Assembly: GCA_017620025.1 (NCBI GenBank)
Contig: JAFZRF010000035.1
Location: 1-32,205 of the forward strand
Direction: 5' to 3'
DNA length: 32,205 nt
From: Ruminococcus sp.
GTDB lineage: Bacteria; Bacillota; Clostridia; Oscillospirales; Ruminococcaceae
In this document: one piece after another, positions 7,412 through 14,397 of the stretch
How positions within the stretch are numbered: position 1 is the stretch's first letter
Layout: every line of letters starts with the position of its first letter
Notes under the pieces: model-generated
Seen by the model: the letters and a program-made list of their open reading frames with translations, nothing else
Database searches by the model: none
What the model was told of the DNA's origin: nothing
Made by a program: the position numbers and the translations under genes

Positions 7412-8400
7412 TTCTCCGCACCTCCCTGACCTGCAGGATCGAGCAGGAGCTGAATGTAGTCCTCGCCGATATTGTCCTTATCGACATAGTTGAAACCTGT
7501 ATCTATGAACTGCGGCACTGCCTGTCCGCTGAGGAGCTTCATGCAGTTCCTTACGCCGAGATAACCGATGTTGTAGGGGCTCTGCACCATGACTCCGGCG
7601 AGGATCCCGTCCTTGACGAAGCCTATCTCCTCATCCGATATGCCGAAGCCTATGACGCTTATCTTGCTGGTAAGTCCCTTCTCCTTGACTGCACGGCATA
7701 TACCGCCCGCAGCACCCTCGCTTGCGCCGAGAATCAGCGTAAGGTCGGGCTCCTGATCTATCAGCTCAAGAGCGAGCTCCTTTGCCTTGTCAGCATCGCC
7801 CTCGCAGTATTTTGACGCCGAGAATTTGAACGAAGCCTTCGTTGAGGATTCAAGATATCTTATGAATCCGGCAGCTCTCTCCTGGCATTCGGTGTCAGAT
7901 TCGGTGCTGCCTATAACAGCGAACCTTCCGCCCTCCGGAACGACCTCCTCAGCCCTTCTTCCGGCAATAGCGCCTGCCGAGCCGTTCTGCGGCCCCACGA
8001 CCGTACTAATTCCGCCGTAGGATACTTCAGAGCCGACAGCCACGACCGGTATCCCGGCATCCTCTGCGGCCTTCAGCTCATCATTGAGCTGATCCCTGTC
8101 GGAGGGGGCAATGATTATGGCACCGGTCTTCTTCTCAACGGCTTCCTTTATCAGAGCAGCCTGAGCCTCAGGTGAGGGATCATCAGGGACTGCAAATGTT
8201 ATATTACAGAGCATCTCCTCGCCGCCGTCAGCAGCGCCCTTCTTCAGGTCCTCCGAGTATTCGGAGCTGTCAGACAGGCATATCACGGTAATGTTCCTTG
8301 CCGAGCCGCTGCTGTTCTTTCCGCAGCCGGCAGTGCCGAGCATCAGAGCGGCAGAAGCAGACACAGCAATCATCCTGCTGAGTGTTTTCCCGAGATTCAT
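7408..8400 (-). CDS. Sugar-binding-type (RbsB-like) lipoprotein
   Basis: A 330-residue lipoprotein: signal peptide with a cysteine after TAG, then a two-lobed periplasmic-binding-protein domain of the Peripla_BP_4/RbsB kind. Visible family landmarks are the first strand NITVICLSDSSEYSEDLKKG, GAIIIAPSDRDQL, the hinge region GIPVVAVGSEV, the late GFGISDEEIGFVKDGILAGVMVQ and YLGVRNCMKLL. These proteins bind sugars or autoinducer-2. No permease or ATPase gene is nearby; instead the gene overlaps by 4 nt a membrane signalling protein, so a sensory rather than a transport role is likely. The ATG at 8400 has a strong AAGGAGGT 6 nt away, and the longer ORF upstream lacks this and would bury the signal peptide. 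The promoter is at 8460-8488. Confidence 0.88.
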   Translation of the reverse strand: MNLGKTLSRMIAVSASAALMLGTAGCGKNSSGSARNITVICLSDSSEYSEDLKKGAADGGEEMLCNITFAVPDDPSPEAQAALIKEAVEKKTGAIIIAPSDRDQLNDELKAAEDAGIPVVAVGSEVSYGGISTVVGPQNGSAGAIAGRRAEEVVPEGGRFAVIGSTESDTECQERAAGFIRYLESSTKASFKFSASKYCEGDADKAKELALELIDQEPDLTLILGASEGAAGGICRAVKEKGLTSKISVIGFGISDEEIGFVKDGILAGVMVQSPYNIGYLGVRNCMKLLSGQAVPQFIDTGFNYVDKDNIGEDYIQLLLDPAGQGGAEK

Positions 8401-8459
8401 TTTCAGACCTCCTTCGTACCGTCGGAGACGGTCTGTATACGATCTTTCCATACAGTTAT

Positions 8460-8488
8460 ATTTTAGCACAAACAGATATAAATTTCAA
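8460..8488 (-). promoter_or_regulatory. Sigma-A promoter of the sensory lipoprotein operon
   Basis: Minus strand: TTGAAA (8488-8483), 17-nt spacer, TAAAAT (8465-8460). It drives the three minus-strand genes 8400 to 4619. Confidence 0.8.
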
Positions 8489-8647
8489 GTGATTTACATT
8501 CTTTTTTATATTTTTTTATTACAATTCGGAAAAAATAGTTGCAATTCTACGAACTAATATACAAAGGGGGATTGGTGATATACTTAATTCACAATAAATT
8601 CAAGTGATGTTTGTGCCATCTTCTATAAGAATTTAAAGTTGTTTTGC
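8489..8647. other. AT-rich divergent intergenic region
   Basis: Between the divergent promoters of the sensory operon and the kinase/phosphatase operon. It is strongly A/T-rich with no gene that I can support, and no palindromic operator stands out. Confidence 0.5.
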
Positions 8648-8676
8648 TTGACTTTTATTGATATTGGTGTTATACT
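8648..8676 (+). promoter_or_regulatory. Sigma-A promoter of the kinase/vWA/PP2C operon
   Basis: TTGACT (8648-8653), 17-nt spacer, TATACT (8671-8676). The following leader is about 200 nt long, carries a second TATAAT-like box near 8735, and shows no c-di-GMP riboswitch signature. I see no other promoter of this quality before any later gene of the run. Confidence 0.75.
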
Positions 8677-8876
8677 ATATGTAAGTGAGTTTCCGTTTTT
8701 TCTGTAATTTCCTCCCGGAGTTATACTATTATTAATATAATACGACACAGTGATCCGGGATGCAAGGGAATGCAGACAGTGACATTTCGGAAACAGCAGC
8801 GGCATCAAGACAAAACTTTATTGCACATATTCCGGATGCCGGCTTGTTATTTCTTTTACGACAGGAGAGGTGATTT

Positions 8877-9920
8877 ATGCGTTGTGAGAATTGTAACGCA
8901 GAACTTGCGGATACTAATGTAGTATGTCCGGAATGCGGGACGCCTGTTTCACGTAACGTAGAGGGATTTGAGAATACCGTCATCATCAAGAAAGAACTGA
9001 AGAATATCCTTGAGCAGCACGGTCAGGATATCATTACCCAGACGGACAGATTCGTCGGCCTTCTGAATGACTATATACCTGAGTACGACAAGGAGCGCAG
9101 GCTCCTCCGCAATATGCTGGAAGCCGGAGTGCTCAAGAGAATGATAAAGGACGGCAATGACAAGACAGCTATCATGTCAGCAAAGAGCTACATGATCGGT
9201 GAGCTTTTCATTTCCGAGAATGCAGCTGAGTTTGTAATAGTGTGCTTTGCGCATATTCTCGGCTGGAAGTATGAGACACAGATCGTAAAGAAGGAACCTG
9301 TTGAAGATCCCGATGAGGAGAAGAAGGAAGAGAAGCAGAAGGGCCCGATCAATATCAACGCAAAGATATTCCGGCCCATCGATGCGGCAAAATCCCGCTT
9401 CAAGGCAAATATCGTTATTCCCGAGGGTATAACACGTATCGACAGCTTCTGCTTTGACGGCTTCGGTTTCCTCCGCACGATAGAGCTTCCCTCTACCCTT
9501 GCGGCGATCAGTGAATACGCTTTCTCAGAGTGCAAGAGACTCAGAGGCGTAGAGCTTCCCGAATCACTGAAGATCATAAGACAGGGCGCATTCAGCCAGT
9601 GTGCAAAGCTGGCAATAGTAAAGCTCCCCAAGGGTATTCTTGAGATAGAGGACAATACCTTCCAGTTCTGCCGCAGTCTTGAGGTCGTAGATGTACCTCC
9701 GACTGTCAGCAGCATCGGCAGCCTCGCATTCAGCGGCTGTGACAGCCTGAGAAAGCTGTTCCTTCCCGACAGTATCAAGTTCATCGACGAGAACGCATTT
9801 GCGTACTGCCCGGCGCTGACGATACGCTGCTATGAGAATTCATATGTACACAAGTACTGCCTTACCAACGGCATAAAGACAGAGCTTGTGGTAAAGGGCG
9901 CAGCATTCAGCAAGAGATAA
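8877..9920 (+). CDS. Zinc-ribbon protein with BspA-type leucine-rich repeats
   Basis: The 347-residue product starts with a zinc ribbon (C3-x2-C6 and C17-x2-C20). A helical domain (about 30-135) and a Lys/Glu-rich linker (about 140-160) follow. About six leucine-rich repeats of the LRR_5/BspA type (about 175-320) carry the pattern IELPSTLAAISEYAFSECKRL repeated with variation. There is no signal peptide, so it is cytoplasmic, unlike most BspA-type LRR proteins, which are surface proteins. LRR domains bind proteins, and the zinc ribbon may dock on the partner zinc ribbon of the next gene's kinase (inference). It is the first gene of a six-gene run; AGGAGAGGTG precedes the ATG. It could be a scaffold or substrate of the kinase/phosphatase pair. 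Confidence 0.85.
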   Translation: MRCENCNAELADTNVVCPECGTPVSRNVEGFENTVIIKKELKNILEQHGQDIITQTDRFVGLLNDYIPEYDKERRLLRNMLEAGVLKRMIKDGNDKTAIMSAKSYMIGELFISENAAEFVIVCFAHILGWKYETQIVKKEPVEDPDEEKKEEKQKGPININAKIFRPIDAAKSRFKANIVIPEGITRIDSFCFDGFGFLRTIELPSTLAAISEYAFSECKRLRGVELPESLKIIRQGAFSQCAKLAIVKLPKGILEIEDNTFQFCRSLEVVDVPPTVSSIGSLAFSGCDSLRKLFLPDSIKFIDENAFAYCPALTIRCYENSYVHKYCLTNGIKTELVVKGAAFSKR

Positions 9921-9976
9921 CACCGCTGCCGCACGGCGGGATTCATACTAAAGCTACTGTGAAAGGATGAAAGACA

Positions 9977-11326
9977 ATGATAGAGCTGAAGATCGGCCAG
10001 GAGGTCGAAATGGAATTCGGCGGAAATGCCAAGGTTCTCAGTATCATAGGAAGCGGCGGACAGGGTATCGTATACCTTGTGGAATTCAACGGCATCAAAT
10101 GGGCGCTCAAGTGGTACGACATTGACAAGATCCGCAATCCACAGGCGTTCAGAAAGAATATACAGCAGAACATCAACGACGGCCCGCCGAGCGAGAAGTT
10201 CCTCTGGCCAAAGTACCTCACCAAGGAGAAATCCGACGGTACCTTCGGATATGTCATGGATCTCCGTCCCGAGGGCTTTGATTCCTTCGTTGATATCCTC
10301 AATACATACAGGCTCGAGATAGACGACCTCACAGGCCATGCAGTAAAGAAGCCCGTAAGGTTCACAAGCCTCTTTGCAATGGTGACAGCAGTCATCAATA
10401 TAGTAAATGCCTTCAGACAGCTCCACCGTGCAGGTAAGAGCTATCAGGACCTTAACGACGGAGGCTTCTTCATCAACGTAAATACCGGTGATATCCTCGT
10501 CTGCGACTGTGACAACATCGCACCTGACGGAAGCAACTTCGGTATCGGCGGTAAGCCTGGATATATGGCTCCCGAGGTCGTAAGAGGCATAGCAAAGCCT
10601 AATGTTCAGACTGATAAGTATTCACTTGCAGTCGTTCTCTTCAAGCTCCTTTTCCGCGGAGACCCCATGGAGGGCGAGAAGGTGGTAAAGGATATCTGTC
10701 TTACAGAATCCTCAGAGCTCAGACATTACGGCCAGAACGCTGTGTTCGTATACGATCCCGATGACAAGTCCAACCGCCCTGTAAGAGGCATCCACGACAA
10801 CGTCATCAAGTTCTGGAGCATCTATCCTGATTACATAAGAGACGCTTTCATTACCTCCTTTACGGTAGGTATAAGAGAGCCTAACAAGCGTATGATCGAG
10901 AACGAGTGGCAGAAGCTGTTCATAAGACTCCGTACAGAGATCATCATGTGCGGAAGCTGCGGAAGAACAAACTTCACCTCGATGTTCGAGAAAGTGGATG
11001 ACAGGACATACAAATGTCCCAAGTGCGGAAGCGAGTTCGCAACGCTCGGATTCAGCAACCGTGATTACCGTATGCCGCTGTACCTGGGATGCAGATTCTT
11101 CGAGTGCGAGATAAGCCCCGAATCTGACGATTTCCAGACAGTTGCCGGACAGCTTGTTGAAAACAAGCTCAAGCCCGGAGTACTCGGCATTAAGAACACC
11201 TCCAACAAGACCTGGAAGACCAAGATGCCGGACGGCCAGTTCTATGATATCGCTCCCGGAAAGGGATTCCCGATATGGAACGGTCTCGAGATCGATTTCG
11301 GAGAAATCAAGGCATTCATTAAATGA
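9977..11326 (+). CDS. Protein kinase-like protein with C-terminal zinc ribbon (TerY-P-type kinase)
   Basis: A 449-residue cytoplasmic protein. The kinase domain (about 15-310) has the glycine loop GSGGQGIVY (25-33), the ATP lysine K45 in ALKWY, the catalytic-loop aspartate D158 in YQDLNDGGFF, a metal-loop segment CDCDN (176-180) in place of DFG, and MAPE (197-200). The usual catalytic-loop Asn (five residues after the Asp) is Gly163 here, so activity may be altered. A zinc ribbon follows (C325-x2-C328, C347-x2-C350), then a beta-rich C-terminal domain of about 85 residues, vaguely FHA-like. The next two genes encode a TerY-like vWA protein and a PP2C phosphatase, the combination known as the TerY-P triad. 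It probably phosphorylates Ser/Thr on a partner that PP2C resets. AAAGGA lies about 10 nt before the ATG. Confidence 0.88.
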   Translation: MIELKIGQEVEMEFGGNAKVLSIIGSGGQGIVYLVEFNGIKWALKWYDIDKIRNPQAFRKNIQQNINDGPPSEKFLWPKYLTKEKSDGTFGYVMDLRPEGFDSFVDILNTYRLEIDDLTGHAVKKPVRFTSLFAMVTAVINIVNAFRQLHRAGKSYQDLNDGGFFINVNTGDILVCDCDNIAPDGSNFGIGGKPGYMAPEVVRGIAKPNVQTDKYSLAVVLFKLLFRGDPMEGEKVVKDICLTESSELRHYGQNAVFVYDPDDKSNRPVRGIHDNVIKFWSIYPDYIRDAFITSFTVGIREPNKRMIENEWQKLFIRLRTEIIMCGSCGRTNFTSMFEKVDDRTYKCPKCGSEFATLGFSNRDYRMPLYLGCRFFECEISPESDDFQTVAGQLVENKLKPGVLGIKNTSNKTWKTKMPDGQFYDIAPGKGFPIWNGLEIDFGEIKAFIK

Positions 11327-11368
11327 TTACAATATATCTTCAAATAAAAAAAGAAACAGAAAGGGCGT

Positions 11369-12289
11369 ATGCAGCTTATGAGTACAGAAAGCACTGAAAA
11401 GAAGCAGGAGCAGATGACCCCCGGCACAGAATCGCTTTTAGCAGCAGCCGAGGCAGCAACAGAAGCTCTCGCTCCTCAGCAGGGAAATGAGCCGGCTGCG
11501 GAAATACCCAAGGCCAAAAAACCCGTTCTGGACTTCGATGACGATGATCCCCTCAGCGCTACCGGAGTATCCAGAAAAAGTCTTGTTATATTCTTCCTGA
11601 TCGACACATCCGGAAGTATGAAGGGCAAGAAGATGGGAGAGCTCAATACAGTCATGGAAGAGCTTATCCCTGAGATCAGACGTGTCGGCGAGGCTGATAC
11701 CGATGTCAAGGTAGCGGTTCTCACCTTCTCAACAAGTGTTAGATGGATGTATTCAACACCTATTTCCATTGAGGAGTTCGAGTGGGCAAGACTGCGTGCA
11801 GACGGTGTTACCAGCATGGGTGAGGCTTTCAGAGAGCTCTCCGTGAGAATGTCACGCAACAGCTTCCTCAATTCTCCTTCACTTTCATTCGCACCTGTTA
11901 TATTCCTTATGACAGACGGATATCCTTCGGATGATTATAAGAGCGGACTGAAGGCGCTGCAGAGCAACAGCTGGTACAAGTTCGGCCTGAAGGCTGCACT
12001 CGGTATCGGAAGCGAAGCAAACGATGATATGCTTGCTGAATTCACAGGAAGCAAGGATACCGTTGTACACGCTTACTCCGGAAGCCAGCTCGCACAGATG
12101 ATCAAGATCATCGCCGTAACATCATCTCAGATCGGAAGCAAGAGTATGACACTCTCCGACGAGACCAACCACGAGCTCAGTGAGACAGATGTTTATGCAG
12201 CAAAGCAGAAGCTTCTCGGACAGCAGATCCAGGAGCTCATCAAGGAGCAGGATGAATCAGACCCGGTTCCCTTCGACACCGGCTGGTAA
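11369..12289 (+). CDS. TerY-like von Willebrand factor A (vWA) domain protein
   Basis: A 306-residue cytoplasmic protein. A disordered Ala/Glu/Pro-rich N-terminus ends in an acidic DFDDDD patch (55-60). The vWA domain (about 70-265) has a full metal-ion-dependent adhesion site: DTSGS (79-83), T148 in DGVTSMGEAF and D183 in MTDGYPSDD, so it should bind a divalent metal and a partner's acidic side chain. A helical tail ends in an aromatic motif. TerY-type proteins belong to tellurite/stress-response systems and occur with kinase and PP2C genes exactly as here. It probably brings the kinase and phosphatase to a common target. Start choice: the ATG at 11369 has AAAGGG only 3 nt away; the ATG at 11378 is a fair alternative. 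It lies 42 nt after the kinase gene. Confidence 0.9.
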   Translation: MQLMSTESTEKKQEQMTPGTESLLAAAEAATEALAPQQGNEPAAEIPKAKKPVLDFDDDDPLSATGVSRKSLVIFFLIDTSGSMKGKKMGELNTVMEELIPEIRRVGEADTDVKVAVLTFSTSVRWMYSTPISIEEFEWARLRADGVTSMGEAFRELSVRMSRNSFLNSPSLSFAPVIFLMTDGYPSDDYKSGLKALQSNSWYKFGLKAALGIGSEANDDMLAEFTGSKDTVVHAYSGSQLAQMIKIIAVTSSQIGSKSMTLSDETNHELSETDVYAAKQKLLGQQIQELIKEQDESDPVPFDTGW

Positions 12290-12334
12290 TAACCGGACGG
12301 CAAGAGACATACCGATCGAAAGGAGTTCACATCT

Positions 12335-13288
12335 ATGTACAGGGGCTTTTCCTACTCTGTAATGGGCGCAAGTCATGAGAAGCGCGGTATCGTATGCCAG
12401 GACAGCTCGGCTTTCCGTGTGTATGACAGCTGGTGTATTGCAGTAGCTGCCGACGGACACGGAAGCAAGAAGCATTTCCGCAGCGATCTCGGTTCAAAGT
12501 TTGCGGTCAAGGCGGTCCTTGAGACAGTCGAGGACTTCTTCGGGGCATCGGAAGATTTTGAAAAACTGTTCATGGAACGTCATGACAGTATAATAAAGCG
12601 TATCGAGAAACAGATAATAGCACGTTGGGACGGGGCAGTAAACAGACATATAAGCGAGAACCCCGTAACAGACAAGGAACGTGAACCGTTCACAGAAGAG
12701 GAATTCGAGAAAATAGCTATCGAGTCGTATTACGGCACTACACTTATGGCAGCAGTGACCTGCGACAGCTTTACATTCGGTCTCCAGATCGGTGACGGTA
12801 CCCTTGTAGCGGTATACAATGACGGAAGCACGGTCACCCCTATGGAATATGAGGAATCCGCACCTGCTAATATCACGGCCTCGATGTGCAACACGAATGC
12901 CTATGATATGTTCAATAGCTTCTATACAGAGGAAAAGCCGATCGCGCTATTCGCTTCGACAGACGGGCTCTATACCTCCTTCGGAAGCGAATACGATTTC
13001 CTCGACTATCATACGATCATTTCAAGCCAGCTGCCCGAATTCAGCGAGCTTGAGGACAATATCCTGAAGAATCTGACTAAGCGTTCCCATTTCGGAACAG
13101 AAGACGACATTACCCTCTCCTGCGTTTATGACAGTGAGCTTGCCTCACAGAAGCAGGGGCTTTTGACAGAAAAGGTTGACGAAAATAAGGTAAAAGCTGC
13201 ATCTCGCAAAGCAGAGCAGATCGCAACCCTTGAAAAGCAGCGTCTCAAGAATCAGATCAAACGCCGCAGCGAAAGCGGTAAAAAATGA
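12335..13288 (+). CDS. PP2C-family protein phosphatase
   Basis: A metal-dependent Ser/Thr phosphatase of 317 residues, cytoplasmic. Landmarks: GIVCQDSSAF with D23, AADGHGSKKH with D40 (metal ligands), YYGTTLMAAV (132-141), IGDGTLVAVY (152-161), ASTDGLYTSF with D210, and EDDITLSCVY with D257/D258 for the second metal. The catalytic set appears complete. The last 45 residues are a Lys/Arg-rich helix that may bind nucleic acid or an acidic partner. It forms the phosphatase arm of the triad with the kinase and vWA genes, with intergenic gaps of only 30-56 nt through the run, which supports one transcript. AAAGGAG lies 9 nt before the ATG. Confidence 0.92.
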   Translation: MYRGFSYSVMGASHEKRGIVCQDSSAFRVYDSWCIAVAADGHGSKKHFRSDLGSKFAVKAVLETVEDFFGASEDFEKLFMERHDSIIKRIEKQIIARWDGAVNRHISENPVTDKEREPFTEEEFEKIAIESYYGTTLMAAVTCDSFTFGLQIGDGTLVAVYNDGSTVTPMEYEESAPANITASMCNTNAYDMFNSFYTEEKPIALFASTDGLYTSFGSEYDFLDYHTIISSQLPEFSELEDNILKNLTKRSHFGTEDDITLSCVYDSELASQKQGLLTEKVDENKVKAASRKAEQIATLEKQRLKNQIKRRSESGKK

Positions 13289-13318
13289 TCGCACTAATTT
13301 ATTAAGGAGTTAATTGAT

Positions 13319-14362
13319 ATGGAAAACAAAACCAAATTCAAAAATAATAATACGAACATACCGGTGCTGCTGGTGTGCATTGTATTGTTCATTTTATTAT
13401 GGGTCATACAGGGAAGGCTGACGACCAAGGATAATCCCGCCGTATTGCAGATCATCAACACACTGGTTGATCTTTGTGACCGCAATAATATCGGCGAAGA
13501 AAGAATGTCCGTAATCGGACCGCTCAACGGCCTTCTCCATCAGGGCAATTCTTCCGTACAGGGCATCATTGCACAGGTACAGGTTCTTCTGTCCGTGATC
13601 ATGGTGCTTACAAACCGTAAGAAGGGTCTCATCGCAGCAGCTGCACTCAATCTCGCAAACACAGTTTACCTTATAATATTCGTAACACTCTTCAGAAAGG
13701 GCACACTGCCTCCGGGTGCTATCGTTTCTCTTGTTACAGTAGCCATTGCAGCTATCCTCTACGCCTTCCTTGCGAAGAACGAGAAGATGCATGAAGATCT
13801 TGCAAAGAGCTACCAGGAGGCTATCGAAACAAACCGTATCATCCAGGAAAAGGATGAGGTTCTCCAGTACCTTGCATATTATGACCGTCTTACACAGATG
13901 CCTAACAGACAGCTCTTCATGGAGACACTCGAAGAGCATATCGCGTCAGGCGACGAGTGCAGCGTAATCTACGTTGACCTCGATGACTTCAGAAGAATCA
14001 ACGATAACTACGGCCACAGCACCGGTGATGAGCTGCTTGTATCTTATGCAAAGAAGATCGAGTCACTCTGCGGCGAGGATGCTTTCGCAGCAAGAATCGG
14101 CGGAGACGAGTATGGCATCATCCTCGGCTCAGGTCTTACAGCTGATGACGTATATGTATTCGTTACAAGAATGAGCGAGATATTTGATACTCCTCTTGAT
14201 ATAAGAGGCGAAGTATTCACAACTACAGCGAGCTTCGGTGCTTCAACATTCCCCCAGGATGCAAGAAGCGCAGAGGATCTCTTCAGATGCGCAGAGACTG
14301 CTATGTTCACAGCTAAAACAGGCGGCAAGAACCAGCTCTGCTTCTTCAGAAGAGCACGCTAA
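13319..14362 (+). CDS. Membrane diguanylate cyclase (GGDEF)
   Basis: Makes cyclic di-GMP from two GTP. The 347-residue protein has about four hydrophobic helices (about 14-32, 84-98, 103-124, 133-152) with no large exported domain, then a short helical linker (to about 185) and a GGDEF domain (about 186-345). The domain is intact: YYDRLTQMPNRQLF, VDLDDFRRINDNYGHSTGDELL and the signature GGDEY (261-265). No RxxD inhibitory site precedes the signature, so product inhibition at that site is not expected. AAGGAG lies 9 nt upstream of the ATG. It lies 30 nt after the PP2C gene and 35 nt before the deaminase-like gene, which places c-di-GMP synthesis in the same transcript as the kinase/phosphatase triad. 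Confidence 0.92.
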   Translation: MENKTKFKNNNTNIPVLLVCIVLFILLWVIQGRLTTKDNPAVLQIINTLVDLCDRNNIGEERMSVIGPLNGLLHQGNSSVQGIIAQVQVLLSVIMVLTNRKKGLIAAAALNLANTVYLIIFVTLFRKGTLPPGAIVSLVTVAIAAILYAFLAKNEKMHEDLAKSYQEAIETNRIIQEKDEVLQYLAYYDRLTQMPNRQLFMETLEEHIASGDECSVIYVDLDDFRRINDNYGHSTGDELLVSYAKKIESLCGEDAFAARIGGDEYGIILGSGLTADDVYVFVTRMSEIFDTPLDIRGEVFTTTASFGASTFPQDARSAEDLFRCAETAMFTAKTGGKNQLCFFRRAR

Positions 14363-14397
14363 ACTGCTTACAGCATGAAAGGAAAGCGTGAGATCAA

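Noticed and set aside
8677-8876. c-di-GMP riboswitch in the long leader of the kinase operon, suggested by the GGDEF gene
   Set aside because: No GEMM-type core or tetraloop-receptor arrangement could be seen.
9188-9784. 198-codon minus-strand ORF opposite the LRR gene
   Set aside because: Ser/Pro/Arg-rich shadow of the LRR gene without start signals.
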